Position numbers and translations under genes: made by a program
Notes under the pieces: generated by a model
The model's database searches: none
What the model was told of the DNA's origin: nothing
Seen by the model: only the letters and a program-made list of their open reading frames with translations
Shown: positions 25,801-32,810 of the stretch, piece by piece
Layout: every line of letters starts with the position of its first letter
Numbering within the stretch: position 1 is the first letter of the stretch
NCBI GenBank assembly: GCA_946811185.2
Contig: OX328102.1
Span: forward strand, 12,153,194 to 12,217,193
Source: Hippopus hippopus
Taxonomy: Eukaryota > Mollusca > Bivalvia > Cardiida > Cardiidae
Length of the DNA: 64,000 nucleotides
Direction of reading: 5' to 3'

Positions 25801-27483
25801 AACAATAAATCAAATAAAAAAGAAAGGCAAAAAGTGAAAAGAAACTGGTCACACAGTACAAGTCGTGGTGCAATAAGTCAAAATGATCTACGGCAGTATC
25901 CGTTAGACCGCCGAGCGCGTAGGTGTGCTAGTACCTCAAGTGCGCGTGACCTCAATCATCCGTCATTAAAGGACCAGTATAATTCATACTCGGCCCCTTC
26001 ACCTCAATCTATACAGTTACATAGAGTGACCTTGGAAAAGGACACACCCAGTGAGGACTTTGGGTTTGGTGTTTCTGACGGAGTGTATGATAAAGGAGTG
26101 TACATCAGTGCTGTGAGACCAGGATCTAAAGCTGACAGAATGGGTCTTAAATGTTACGACAGAATATTGCAGGTTTGTTTATTTGGTTTTTAATTTTTTA
26201 CCAAACAGCAAAATTTTAGACTTGTCCAATTTGAAAGCACTTGCAGATGACAAATTAGATGTGGTTTAAGTGATATGATTTGTCTTTGGAAGGGCAGAAA
26301 ATATTGTTGGAAAAGGAGAAAATGTTGGTAACCAGCATTTTCTCCTTTTCCCACAATGTTTTCCAAAGCCCTCTAAATCTCAATCATTAAAACGTGGGAT
26401 TATTTAGTGAGGGTCAATACAATTTTCAAAATTCCTATTGCAATGGCCAGTGCATGTATCAGTACATTCCTGGTATTCTTCTCCATGTGTTTTTGCAATA
26501 TTTTTGCCAAGTCATTTTGTGATAAGGACTTCCATCAATTTTCATCAAGAGCCTTGTGGAGCTGGGACTCAAACCCATGACCCTTGGGTTACTTACCCTT
26601 TATGGTACGGACTGCTCTACTGGACTTCTAGAATATTGTAGGGAGAATGAGTTATTACCTCTCTATGACACATTTCCTTAGATGCTTTTTGATAGCATTT
26701 TCAGAATACAAATGATAGAATTGTGAAAGAATAGAAAACATCATTGAAAAGGGACAGAATGCTGGTTACCAGCATTACAGAATGCACAATGTTTTATAAA
26801 CCTTCTTACTCAGGGTCATAAAAAAATGGGATTGTTTGGTAAAGGATTAATGCTTAATACATGAATACAAGTAAAAATATTGTGGGGGGAAAAAAAGACA
26901 AATTGTATTACAAGAGATTTCTGCTTTGCCACAAGATATTTAAAAGTGGTCTTCTACAACATTAAAAAAGTTGTATGCAGGTTTCAACACAATACTCAAG
27001 TTCTGATAATAATTTCACCCTTAAAGTGCCTTTCATAAGTATTGTTGTCTGATCTTTGATCTTTCCTGTCTGCTTTGCTCAAATAGGAATGACAAAAGCA
27101 ACCTTGAAATTACACATGTTTGAGTATTCTTGACTGAAAATGTCATTTTGGTTTATTTGGCACTTTAAGGGTTAAAAAACTTAATGATAAAATACCCATT
27201 TCAGATAAATAAAAAGAGAACAAGAGATATGACCTGCAGGGAAGCCATTCCATTGATATGTGGCAACTCTCTGGACATTGTTGTGTGCAGAAATCCTCTA
27301 ACTCTTACCAAAACAGCACTGAAAGAACATCAAAGATGGCGGCCTCTGCCTCCAGATCCTCCTGATGAAGAAATGTCATGTGACCCAGAGGACCAATCAG
27401 CAGACAGTGTGCCAGTGTATATGAATATTTATGATTTGGATACACCAATAGCTCGCAGTGAACGGTCATATCAGTCTGTGTAG
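1747..27483 (+). CDS. GRIP: GRIP (glutamate receptor-interacting protein) orthologue, 3' part, PDZ3-PDZ7
   Basis: Twelve exons: 1747-1894, 2400-2584, 6839-7033, 11198-11390, 13592-13809, 14391-14454, 17498-17643, 19780-19921, 21199-21341, 22684-22718, 25375-26172, 27205-27483. They splice in phase into 847 residues plus a partial first codon. The order PDZ3, basic linker, PDZ4-5-6, long Ser-rich linker, PDZ7 is that of GRIP1/GRIP2, with close residue similarity ([15 protein letters not shown] in PDZ3; [13 protein letters not shown] in PDZ6). GRIP proteins are cytoplasmic multi-PDZ scaffolds. In vertebrates PDZ4-5 binds AMPA-receptor GluA2 tails, PDZ6 binds liprin-alpha and ephrin/Eph tails, and PDZ7 binds GRASP-1; these partners are family knowledge, not visible here. 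PDZ1-2 and the promoter lie before the window. Introns are loaded with MITEs, SINEs and tandem-core elements, but no exon is interrupted. Confidence 0.93.
2034..2262 (+). repeat. S1 SINE in GRIP intron
   Basis: The head GGGTAGCTCAGTGATTATTG and B-box-like GTAGGCTCGATACCC look like a tRNA but lack a foldable acceptor stem. The S1 body follows. Confidence 0.65.
2400..2584 (+). CDS. GRIP: GRIP exon b: PDZ3, second half
   Basis: The acceptor is AATAG|GAGTGG, and the first G completes the split Arg codon. It encodes [15 protein letters not shown] followed by the alpha-B helix EATQLL and the last strand (MEILPV), almost residue for residue the vertebrate PDZ3. The Cys usual before GAL is Ser here. 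The donor is TCAG|gtacct, one base left over. Confidence 0.9.
2722..3215. repeat. Two M1 MITEs in tandem
   Basis: Copies at about 2722-2952 and 2996-3215. The first retains a near-perfect GCTGGTAACCAGC centre; the second has its right end mutated. From 3216 to 3700 only AT-rich intron sequence is seen. Confidence 0.75.
3705..3979. repeat. M2 MITE
   Basis: Central inverted pair CAGCCTGTGCAGTCAGCACA / GGCTGACC, then the ATGGATTTCATGGATCC block and the AGAATGGCTCA right end, which abuts the tandem-core element. Confidence 0.7.
3980..5368 (-). mobile_element. Tandem-core element (~145 bp units), Helitron-like ends
   Basis: The left border AGCTCACCTG..GTGCTCAAGATGAGC and the right border GGGCCATCATGGCCCTCTTG are the same as those of the element at 54.4-56.0 kb. 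Between them about nine diverging ~145 bp units each carry CTCTAGAGGCCACATTTT, GGTCAGAATGTTTGTCTTGA and GAAAATGGGTCA. Elements with ~160 bp tandem cores are known in bivalves. No coding capacity; the units make spurious ORFs. Confidence 0.75.
5369..5852. other. Intron stretch without gene
   Basis: AT-rich sequence with no repeats recognised except a degenerate palindrome around 5773-5835 (GATCGGACTGCACAGAATGT and its imperfect partner), a worn M4/M5 core. Confidence 0.4.
5853..6745. repeat. Cluster of four M1 MITEs
   Basis: Copies at about 5853-6038 (left end lost), 6083-6310 (complete, TTAA both sides), 6386-6593 and 6590-6745. The last two share a single TTAA, so one inserted at the edge of the other. 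Confidence 0.75.
6839..7033 (+). CDS. GRIP: GRIP exon c: PDZ3-PDZ4 linker
   Basis: The acceptor is CTTTCCTCCCAG and the donor TTCTG|gtatcg. It encodes a Ser/Met-rich linker with a short basic patch ([13 protein letters not shown]), the equivalent of the MRRRLKKKD patch between PDZ3 and PDZ4 of GRIP1. No domain is expected here. Frames on both sides agree (one base in, one base out). Confidence 0.85.
7113..7205. repeat. Short inverted-repeat element
   Basis: Arms of about 40 bp built on AAAGTAACACAATTTCT and AGAAATTGTGTTACTTT around a GGCTGGCTAAAC duplication. Related sequence lies at about 20932-20975. Family unknown. Confidence 0.6.
7444..8241. mobile_element. ~800 bp element with imperfect ~60 bp inverted ends
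   Basis: The left end carries CAAAAGCCC, GAAAGCCCCATGG and CAAAAGTCCCATG. The right end carries their complements (GGGCTTTTGTCCCATGTGG, AATGGGGCTTTTGTCC). Near the left end a ~70 bp segment with AGCCCCATGAT and TTATGTGTATCTTCTTACTT is duplicated. The AT-rich interior has no ORF. Superfamily not assigned. Confidence 0.6.
8512..9225. repeat. Three M1 MITEs (one half-copy)
   Basis: Complete copies at about 8512-8748 and 8998-9225, and a right half at 8745-8890 that begins at the central palindrome. Confidence 0.72.
9409..9582. repeat. Hairpin element with TGAGTCTGA ends
   Basis: Inverted arms TGAGTCTGATAATATGTTAC and TGTAAAACATTGTCAGACTC, with an inner pair CCCTGGCAGAAA / CTCCTGCCAGGGA. A relative lies at 48.35-48.80 kb. 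Confidence 0.6.
9672..10227. repeat. M1, M4-type core and M6 palindrome in series
   Basis: M1 at about 9672-9895, a half M4-type core at 9900-10010 (ATCAAGATCAGACTGCACAG), and M6 at 10098-10227 (GGCCTGCAACACGAGAAAAG, then TCGTCTTGGATCAGCCTG and its complement). Confidence 0.65.
10328..10790. repeat. M2 MITE split by an M1 insertion
   Basis: The M2 left half runs from GAGCCGTGCTCTGTG to 10484, and the right half resumes at 10685 with CAAAATAGATTTTATGGATC. The interruption is a complete M1. Confidence 0.8.
10485..10684. repeat. M1 MITE nested in M2, TTAA duplicated
   Basis: TTAA at 10481-10484 and again at 10685-10688; removing one plus the insert restores a continuous M2. This shows directly that M1 is mobile and duplicates TTAA. 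It has lost part of its central palindrome. Confidence 0.82.
10791..10928. repeat. Truncated element head with TCCGTCCG tract
   Basis: GTTTTCGGGGGGTATACTGG followed by a degenerate GTCCGTCCGTGTGTCC tract, resembling the start of a tandem-core element, cut by the next M1. Confidence 0.4.
10929..11157. repeat. M1 MITE, complete
   Basis: Both ends and a long central palindrome are intact. It ends about 40 bp before the acceptor of GRIP exon d. Confidence 0.82.
11198..11390 (+). CDS. GRIP: GRIP exon d: PDZ4, first half
   Basis: The acceptor is GGTTTTCAG and the donor GATAG|gtgaat. After a linker it reads [15 protein letters not shown], where GLGF is the classical PDZ carboxylate-binding loop, and ends in PNTAADR in phase 2. 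That is the same split position as in PDZ3, 5 and 6. Confidence 0.9.
11405..11959. repeat. Two M1 MITEs, one worn and one young
   Basis: The copy at 11405-11630 is diverged. That at 11738-11959 has crisp ends and a near-perfect centre. Confidence 0.72.
11960..12200. repeat. M2 MITE
   Basis: Central arms CCCAGTTCAGCCTGCACAA and TTGTGCAGGCTGAACTGGG pair perfectly. Confidence 0.75.
12252..12572 (+). repeat. S1 SINE
   Basis: tRNA-like head, S1 body (AACAGGATTCATTCCTCTTTC; GGAAAGCAGCCATTGGC) and an AAACACTAAAGAATC tail. Confidence 0.68.
12700..13540. repeat. M1 copies and an S1 tail fragment
   Basis: M1 at 12700-12921, an S1 3' fragment at 12925-13065, and two worn M1 copies at about 13155-13335 and 13340-13540, all before GRIP exon e. 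Confidence 0.6.
13592..13809 (+). CDS. GRIP: GRIP exon e: PDZ4 second half and PDZ5 start
   Basis: The acceptor is GTTTTCCAG. It encodes [18 protein letters not shown], the alpha-B helix, [11 protein letters not shown], then the first strand of PDZ5 with a GGIGV binding loop. The donor is used as A|gtaagt at 13810. The frame reads on into the intron by chance, but the family match stops here. PDZ4 and PDZ5 are joined by only a few residues, as in the vertebrate PDZ4-5 tandem. Confidence 0.9.
13846..13910. repeat. M1 left-end fragment
   Basis: TTTACCAAACAATCCAAAGT through GGAAACATTGTG, then lost. From 13911 to 14390 no feature is seen. Confidence 0.5.
14391..14454 (+). CDS. GRIP: GRIP exon f: PDZ5 middle
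   Basis: A 64-nt exon, too short for a naive ORF scan. The acceptor has a long T tract ending CAG, and the donor is ATAG|gtaagc. It encodes [20 protein letters not shown] plus two Arg bases, aligning with the GRIP1 stretch that ends KKGSVAHR. Confidence 0.88.
14474..14637. repeat. M1 MITE, right end replaced
   Basis: It starts TTAACTCTGTACT and breaks off at AACATTTAATTA where the next element begins. Confidence 0.62.
14638..15665. mobile_element. Tandem-core element, 158 bp x ~6
   Basis: Opens with a head (TGCCTCCCTTCAACGAAG). About six units spaced 157-158 bp follow, each with CCTTGTCCGGATGATAACTA, AAATTTGGCACAGACATGC and AAAGGTCAAGGTCACAGTGA. It ends near GGGCCCGTGCTGCCG. The early units are nearly identical, suggesting recent expansion. 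The AAGGTCAAGGTCA direct repeats resemble nuclear-receptor half-sites, probably by chance. Confidence 0.72.
15666..16347. other. Intron stretch without gene
   Basis: Nothing identified except a worn M-type half palindrome near 16090-16130 and a CATT microsatellite at about 16312-16331. Confidence 0.4.
16348..16842. mobile_element. ~495 bp element with inverted ends rich in GTTCTG
   Basis: Outer ends ACGTATTCCATTCACCTGTT and AGTGAAAGGAATACGCC are inverted partners. Both arms carry many TGTTCTGGAA / GAACATGTTC palindromic words. The middle has a 68-residue minus-strand frame without recognisable similarity. Confidence 0.55.
17100..17350. repeat. M2 MITE
   Basis: The left terminus AATGAGCCATGCTCTGTGAA is intact, and the right terminus is mutated to GAGCAAGGCTC. 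Confidence 0.72.
17498..17643 (+). CDS. GRIP: GRIP exon g: PDZ5 end
   Basis: The acceptor is TTTCATTTTAG and the donor ACAG|gtatca. It encodes [16 protein letters not shown], then an alpha-B helix (DEVIDLLKS) and the closing strand LKLKLRRDD. One base is left over, and the next exon begins with the two that complete an Asp codon. Confidence 0.9.
17824..17978. repeat. 155 bp hairpin MITE
   Basis: Ends AGGAATGAAGAGAATTT and AAATTCTCTTCATTCCT, inner pair CCTAATCACA / TGTGATTAGG, separated by A and T runs. Confidence 0.65.
17979..18806. other. Intron stretch, AT-rich
   Basis: No gene. One small palindrome at about 18421-18462 (GAA plus a T run, CCATGGAGC, A run plus TTC). Confidence 0.4.
18807..19641. 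repeat. M1 copies and an 18-bp tandem repeat
   Basis: M1 at 18807-19028; three 18-bp units GTGCCACTTTTATACAAA at 19142-19195; an M1 right half at 19340-19476; and a short M1 at 19474-19641 sharing the TTAA of its neighbour. Confidence 0.62.
19780..19921 (+). CDS. GRIP: GRIP exon h: PDZ6, first half
   Basis: The acceptor is TTAAATTACAG and the donor TCTAG|gtagta. It contains [18 protein letters not shown] and [15 protein letters not shown], the most conserved stretch of GRIP PDZ6, with binding loop PLGI. It ends in phase 2 within the Arg codon. Confidence 0.92.
19945..20415. repeat. M1 and S1 copies
   Basis: A worn M1 at 19945-20132, then a + strand S1 at 20170-20413 whose tRNA-like part reads CTCGGTTGGTAATG. 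Confidence 0.58.
20500..21150. repeat. Mixed MITE remnants
   Basis: An M4/M5 core palindrome at about 20510-20560, a worn M1 at 20640-20830, an inverted-repeat element at about 20865-21020 with ACCAACCATTC and AATATTGGTGG ends, and part of an M5 at 21030-21150. Confidence 0.5.
21199..21341 (+). CDS. GRIP: GRIP exon i: PDZ6, second half
   Basis: The acceptor is CTGTGCTTGTAG. It encodes [17 protein letters not shown], the helix [11 protein letters not shown] and [10 protein letters not shown], matching GRIP1 TGAIHIGDRILAIN and ETVTLKIKK. The donor is placed at AAA|gtaggt because this keeps phase with the 35-nt exon that follows. Confidence 0.9.
21410..21908. repeat. M2 then S1
   Basis: M2 at 21410-21650 with GGTCAGCCTGCACAGTC and its partner. 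S1 (+) at 21720-21908 has lost its middle. Confidence 0.62.
22100..22562. repeat. M1 and M5 copies
   Basis: An M1 at 22100-22285 lacking the right half of its palindrome, and an M5 right part at 22455-22562 ending AAAGGCGCTTTAAGGGTTAA. Confidence 0.55.
22684..22718 (+). CDS. GRIP: GRIP exon j: 35-nt linker mini-exon
   Basis: The exon is bounded by TTTCAATATTGTAG and AAT|gtaagt. It contributes [11 protein letters not shown] after completing a Lys codon and brings the frame to phase 0 for the next exon. The borders are strong and the phase fits both neighbours. Its content is not conserved, so it could be alternatively spliced. Confidence 0.7.
22775..23640. repeat. Cluster of M1 copies
   Basis: About five full or partial copies, the best at 22965-23168 with a GCTGGTAACCAGCATT centre. 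Others are diverged or half-length. Confidence 0.62.
23672..24740. mobile_element. Tandem-core element, ~165 bp x ~5
   Basis: A head around GGCCAGCGGGCTTATGTC, then units spaced 154-165 bp carrying GGCCTAGGGCTACCAAATTT and GGTCAAATTTGGCCC. The right end GGGCCATCATGGCCCTCTTG is the same border as at 5.37 kb, although the core sequence is different. Confidence 0.72.
24741..25374. repeat. Intron remnant and worn M1
   Basis: 24741-25089 holds a possible SINE tail remnant (AATGATATGATTGAAATACT) and nothing else clear. 25090-25300 is a worn M1 before GRIP exon k. Confidence 0.5.
25375..26172 (+). CDS. GRIP: GRIP exon k: long linker and start of PDZ7
   Basis: The largest exon (266 codons, phase 0 to 0). 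The acceptor is TATTCTTTCAG and the donor TTGCAG|gtttgt. It starts [20 protein letters not shown], aligning with the SVDSAVDSWD region of GRIP1. The block [20 protein letters not shown] corresponds to ENFWSQALEDLE in vertebrates. A Lys/Ser-rich stretch follows, then PDZ7: [42 protein letters not shown]. The binding loop is FGFGV. Confidence 0.92.
26190..26851. repeat. Two M1 copies in the last GRIP intron
   Basis: Copies at about 26190-26425 and 26690-26851. 26426-26640 shows no identified repeat. Confidence 0.65.
27018..27171. repeat. M5 MITE next to the last GRIP acceptor
   Basis: Inverted ends CCCTTAAAGTGCC and GGCACTTTAAGGG, followed by TTAA at 27172-27175. No TTAA duplicate is visible on the left. 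Confidence 0.68.
27205..27483 (+). CDS. GRIP: GRIP exon l: end of PDZ7 and C-terminus
   Basis: The acceptor is CCCATTTCAG, phase 0. It encodes [18 protein letters not shown] and [10 protein letters not shown], equivalent to VNHVRTRDFDC...LELVISRNPL in GRIP1, then an acidic Pro-rich tail ending RSYQSV and a TAG stop. The acceptor lies only 33 nt after the end of an M5 MITE, so the branch point must be in or next to that insertion. Confidence 0.92.
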   Translation: MNKKRTRDMTCREAIPLICGNSLDIVVCRNPLTLTKTALKEHQRWRPLPPDPPDEEMSCDPEDQSADSVPVYMNIYDLDTPIARSERSYQSV

Positions 27484-27898
27484 TGGAGGGCTTGCACAGA
27501 GAAAGCTTTTGTTGTTGTGATACTGTTGATAAAGTTGTGACTCGGCACGTAATTTCATTCTTGTGAACAAAAAAATTAGACTCTTCAGTATTGAAAGGAA
27601 TTGTAGATTACATTAAATGTTGCTGAGATTGGTCTTTGAAAGGATAAAAACCATTAAAGGAAAAGGATAATATGATGGCCACAAGTATTTTCCCCTTCAC
27701 CCACAATGTTTTCAAAAGCATTTTATCTCAGGGTCATGAAATACAGAATCATTTAGTAAAGTGTTAAGATTTCTTAGAAGCCCAAACCAGACTTTTGAAA
27801 TTTTCCGTAATAGTTTTTAAATCAGACATGCAGTTTTTTAATCAGACATGTCCATGGAAGTAAGTTAAAGTACTTTAATTCTTGGAGCTGCAAATAAA
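27484..27898 (+). other. Probable GRIP 3' UTR
   Basis: No further coding potential. Positions 27565-27770 are a diverged M1 copy whose central palindrome would fold into a hairpin in the transcript. The remainder is AT-rich and unremarkable. Confidence 0.5.
27893..27898 (+). promoter_or_regulatory. Candidate poly(A) signal of GRIP
   Basis: A canonical AATAAA about 410 bp after the stop, the first good one noticed there. The 3' UTR would then contain an M1 MITE (27565-27770). Transcript evidence is needed to fix the true end. Confidence 0.45.
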
Positions 27899-28034
27899 TG
27901 AAAAAGAAACAGTTAATTCCCTTTTATAATGTACAACTTTTGCTCAGAAAGCAACTGCAGCCAAGTGTTGGCACCCCTGTTGGGTGCTCATGTGTGTTCT
28001 TTTTTGTAAGGGGGAAAAGAAATCTAAGAGATGA

Positions 28035-28724
28035 TAACCCTTTACCAAATGGTCTGTAATTTTTTACCCTGGGGAAGAGAGCTTTTAAAACAGTATAATT
28101 CAAAAAGGAGGAAAAATTGGACAGCAAGCTGATAAATACCTTTTTCCTACCCTTTCAAAGGCAGACTGCATCATATTAGTCTTTAACTCTTTATCATACG
28201 ACAAAATTTTAGGCTCCTTCAAATTTAAAGCATTTGCGGCAGACAAATTAGGTGTACATCAAATGATAGGATCTGTCTTTGAAAGAGCAGAAAACATTGC
28301 GAGAAAAAATGCTGGTTACCAGCATTTTTTCCTTTTCTCACAATGTTTTCAAAAAGCTTCTTCAGAGGGAATGAAACTCGGGATTGTGTGGTAAAAGGTT
28401 AATTTGATTTCTGCAAATGTTTTCTGTCAATATGGACAAGTTGTAAGTTTTGTCATCTGGTATAGAGTATGAGAATATTTATGGCAGTCAAATCTGATAA
28501 AAAATGTTTAACTCTTTACCAAACGACAAAATTTTGGACTGGTCCAAGTTGAAAGCATTTGCAGACGACAAAATAAATGTGACTCAAAAATTGAAAATTG
28601 ACTTCAGAAGAGTAGAAAACATTGTGGGAAAAGGAGAAAATGCTGGTTACCAGCATTTTCTCCTTTTCCCACAGTGTTTTCAGAAGGGGTCGTTTAAACC
28701 AGGGATTGTTTGGTAAAGGGTTAA
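28035..28724. repeat. Three M1 MITEs
   Basis: Copies at about 28035-28180 (partial), 28183-28403 and 28506-28724. The last is one of the best preserved in the window, with both ends and an uninterrupted central palindrome. Confidence 0.78.
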
Positions 28725-28929
28725 CAGTGTGAGTGTATATATGCTACTACCTTATACTCATTAAGTTTTTAATTGATGTTTTGTTGGTGCTGAATTTAAG
28801 AGAAGGGTCTAAATTTATATGTTTTTTAGCTTTGCTGCTTTGAAAGAAAACATTGAGGTATTGTCATAGCCCTGGCATTGTCTGCTTTATCAAGCAAAAC
28901 TATTACATTTTGTAATATCTCTGTTATTA

Positions 28930-29250
28930 TTTAAAATATTTACTATATGAACTTGGACAAGTTGTTGATTCTCAAAAAGAGGAATCCATACAACAGGGCA
29001 GGTAACCATGACAGCACTCTTGACACAGTTATGCTCCTTTTTCAACTTAGATTTTTTTAAAGGTTTGACATTTTATAGTATCTCTGTAATTAGTGAAGGT
29101 ATTTACTTCAAAATTGCTCTAGTTGTTAACTATCAAAAGGGTACCTATACAATAGGGTCAAAATATTTTTGACACAGTTATGCCCTTTTTCAACTTGGAA
29201 ATCAAGCACTTGCAGCCAAGCGTTGGCGTCTGCATGTGGTGCTCTTGTTA
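28930..29250 (-). repeat. Two-unit repeat ending in a GGTGCTCTTGTT border
   Basis: Two ~130 bp units share CAGTTATGC..TTTTTCAACTT. The end GCCAAGCGTTGGCG..GTGGTGCTCTTG is the same border seen inverted at about 54655 and, shorter, at 27950. 28725-28929 is plain AT-rich sequence. Confidence 0.5.
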
Positions 29251-29329
29251 CTTTAAATGGCAGTCATAAAATTATAAAGGTTTTGATCGGGTACAAACAC
29301 TGAGGGGCTGAATAGAACATGGATGTTTT

Positions 29330-30000
29330 GAAAATAAGGTTTTTTTTTTTTAACTTTCAGCATAGATAAAGATCAGACTGCAAGTTCTTTGCAGTCTCTG
29401 TCCTAGACTTATACCACCTACTTTGTTAGTTAAGCCTGTAAGATAAAGTCTTTCTTGGTTAAAATGGTTTTATTTGCATCAGTGAATTGAAGTCAAGTTT
29501 ATTATGAGCCACCTTCTGGCAAAAGGGGGCTTAGTGCATCTTCGAATTGCATTATATAGAACAAGCCACCATATAATAATTGATCTATAAAATCCATTTT
29601 GTCCAACAACCAACATGAATAAGAGGTAGTATGGTCCTTTGACATGCAGAAAATTCACATATAGCTGGAAGTTTCAACCCAGGTCAGCCTGTGCAGACCA
29701 GACTGCACAGGCTGACATGGGTCGATACTTTTTGCAAATGCTTTAAGCCCCTCTTTCACAGAGAATGGCACATCTAATTAATGCTGAAAGAGTTGATCGT
29801 TCAAGTACTGAATTGATGCAATGGACTTTTTCAGTATGGAACAACTGCAAAATATTGATATTTTAAGGTTGTTTTGGCAAGAGTATGAAACAAAGTAGTT
29901 GACAACATAGTTCAAAGATCAGAATGCATATTCTTTGTAGTCTGATCTTGACCTACTTTGTCTTCACAAGTACCAAAAGTAGAGTTTTTAAGAATAGATT
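29330..30000. repeat. M5-type core, M2, M5-type core
   Basis: Palindromic GATCAGACTGCAAG cores at about 29350-29410 and 29910-29955 flank an M2 at 29495-29785 (CAGGTCAGCCTGTGCAG and partner). Confidence 0.6.
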
Positions 30001-30164
30001 TAAAAAAGGAATCATTTTTGCAAATTTAGAATTAGTTTTAAGAATTAATTCCTTGTTTTGCTAAACTGGTGCTGTTTGTTGAGATTATAATTTATAACTG
30101 TTATATTTTATGAATTTCTTCTCTGCAATTCAAGTTGTTGATGCATAGGAAAATGTTTTGTGCA

Positions 30165-30836
30165 TGATTATACTTCATCAAACAATTTTGTGTTTCTAGG
30201 ACCTGAGAGAAGAAGACTTTGAAAATGTTATAGGAAAAGGAGAAAATGATTCAAGTAGCAATTTCTCTTTTTTCCACAATGTTTTTTTTTTTACTCTATT
30301 TAAGACAAATCTCATCAATTTAGCCACACTTGATATATTGTCTGCAAATGCTTTCAATTTGGGAAAGGCTTAAATTTTGTGGTCATGGGTTTACTCTTTA
30401 TTGGACAAAAATTTTTACTATTGTTCAAAGTGAAAGTGAAAGCATTTGCTTATGTCAAATAAAATTTGGCTTATATGATGAGCTATACCTTCTACAGAGT
30501 AGAAAACTTTGTGGGAAAAAGAAAATGTTGGTCACCAGCATTTTCTCCTTTTTCCACAATAATTTCTAGGCCTTTTTCCTCAGGGTTGATAAAACACAGA
30601 TCTGTTTGTTAAAGGGTTTAACTGTTTACCACAAAATCCCGACTTTAACGACCCTAAGAAAGAAGCGTTGTGAAAACATCGTAGGAAAAGGAGAAAGTGC
30701 TGGTAACCGGCATTTTCCCAGAATGTTTTCTTCCTTCCCAAAACAAATTTCAATTTTTCAGTCACATTTATTTTGTCGCCTTCAACTCCTTTCAAGTTGG
30801 ACAAGTCTAAAATTTTGTCGTTTGGGAAAGAGTTAA
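30165..30836. repeat. Three consecutive M1 MITEs
   Basis: Copies at about 30165-30385, 30390-30615 and 30620-30836, nearly end to end. Confidence 0.68.
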
Positions 30837-31149
30837 ACCATTTCTATACAGGCTGTTTCAAGACAAAACCTAATAGATGTCGATGACACCAAGGAGATAG
30901 CCTTGTGAGTTTTGTTCTTGCCTTGTACAAAAAGCAGTGTTTGTAAGGAGAAAATACTATTAAACTGAAACTCATCTTTTCATACAGTGTTTTCAAAGAA
31001 GAAAATAAATCTGCTGCAGTGAGTTATAACCTGGATTAAGTTGCTACTCTAACCTGACTTACGGTAATGTGTGTACTTTTGTGAAGAATGATTCAAAATG
31101 TTTTTACACGTATTTAAACCTTGTGTTTTGTTTCGATAAGGTTGACAGT

Positions 31150-31916
31150 ACATGGCTTTAACTCTACCACATGATAGAATCATAGAATTGTCTATATTGA
31201 AAGCATTTGTACATGACAATTGATATGTGGCTTTAATGATGGAATTGTTCTTTGACAGGGTAGAAAACACTGTGTGAAAAGGAGAAAATGCTGGTTAACA
31301 GCATTTTTTCCTTTTCTAACATTGTTTTCAAACAGGCTTCTTTGTCAGGGTCATTAAAACTCAGGGCTGTGTGGTAAAGGGTTAAGACCTTAGTTTAAAG
31401 TCATATATGGAAAGAAAGGATATGGCACTGGATAGATTGTTACAGGGCTTAACTTTATCAGCAACTTAGGCTAAAACAGGTGCGTTTGGGGAACGGCATA
31501 GATCAAAATGTAGCACAGAATGTGCACTGTGATCTTGAATCTACATGTATATTGTCTGCTTGTTTAGTCACGCCTAAAATTATGACTGAACTCTTAGTTT
31601 TAGTGGATTGTATTTCCAGCTGTCAAATAGACACAAGTACAGTTATTTTGCACTGAAAGAGTTTGCATGATAAAAAAAAAAAAATGACTTAACTCTTTAC
31701 CACACAATTCCGACTTTTAACGACCTTGAGAAAGAAGCCTATCGAAAACATTGTGGAAAAAGGAGAAAATGCTGGTAACCAGCATTTTGTCCTTTTCCCA
31801 GAATGTTTTCTACCCTTCCCAAACCAAATTTCAATTTTTCAGTCACATTTATTTTGTCGTCTGCAAATGCTTTCAATTTGGACCGGTCTATAATTTTGTT
31901 GTTTGGTAAAGGGTTA
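31150..31916. repeat. M1, M4-type core, M1
   Basis: M1 at 31150-31385, an M4-type palindrome at about 31480-31640 and a well-preserved M1 at 31690-31916. Confidence 0.68.
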
Positions 31917-32069
31917 AAGTAATCAATCAATACCTACATATATACTTGATGTCCCATCCAATCAGACAACTAGTTGTCGAGTTGAAAAAAAAAATTATAT
32001 TCTGTAAATGTGAAAATTTCTGTTTCCTGATCTTGATCAACAATATTTGCCCCCTAAAAAGAGATATTT

Positions 32070-32535
32070 GCACTTTTCAGATAAAACCCTCAAAGGCATG
32101 GCAAAATTTCAGGTTTGTCCACATTGAAGCATTTACAATAAAAAATTTAAATGTTACACAAATGATAGAGTTTGTAGAAAACATTGTTGGAAAAGTAAAA
32201 AATGTTGGTTACCAGCATTTGGTCCTTTCCCTAAATGTTATGTAAAGCCTTTTTTCTTAGAGTTGTTAAAACTTGGGATTTTGTGGTAAATGGTTAACTC
32301 TGTACCAGATGAAAAAAGTTTCAGATTTGCCAGTATTAAATGCATTTGCAGATGACAAGTTTGGATCAGATCATAAAAAATGTCACTGTAACACTAGAAA
32401 ACATTGTGGGAGTGTAAAAAATTATTGGTTGTAAGGTAGAAGTGGGTTGTGTGTGTCACAAGAACAAGGCTGTGATTTTGTGTACGTCAGTTGGCAAGCA
32501 AGCACTCCTTTTCTCACAATATTTTAAAAGCATAG
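32070..32535. repeat. Two worn M1 MITEs
   Basis: Copies at about 32070-32297 and 32300-32535. The second has lost its palindrome to unrelated sequence. Confidence 0.55.
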
Positions 32536-32574
32536 AAACTCGTATCTACCTTGTAACACAAGTTCATTAATGTA

Positions 32575-32810
32575 AAATTGTAAATAGAAGAGATTGTAAA
32601 TGTGTAGACATATGTATATTTTGTGATATGTGTAAATGTGTGTGTATGCTTAAAGTACATGATAAAATAAGTGCTAATGTGTATTTGTGCTTAAAGTGAA
32701 CAAAAAATGCGTTAAATGTGTTTGTAGGCGTAAAGTGTACAAAAATTATGGTAAAGCTTATATGTAAATGGAAAAAAAATGTGTGTAAATGTGTATGTAT
32801 GCTTAATTCT
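32575..32810. repeat. Degenerate TGTAAATGTGT-type repeat
   Basis: TGTAAATGTGTNTGTATGCTTAAAGTG-like words recur about every 35-60 bp. Simple-sequence origin is likely. Confidence 0.5.

Noticed and set aside
28506..28724. Recurrent open frames encoding peptides such as [19 protein letters not shown] on both strands
   Set aside because: The same peptide appears wherever an M1 MITE lies, in both orientations and with varied ends. It is the translation of the palindromic core, not a protein family.
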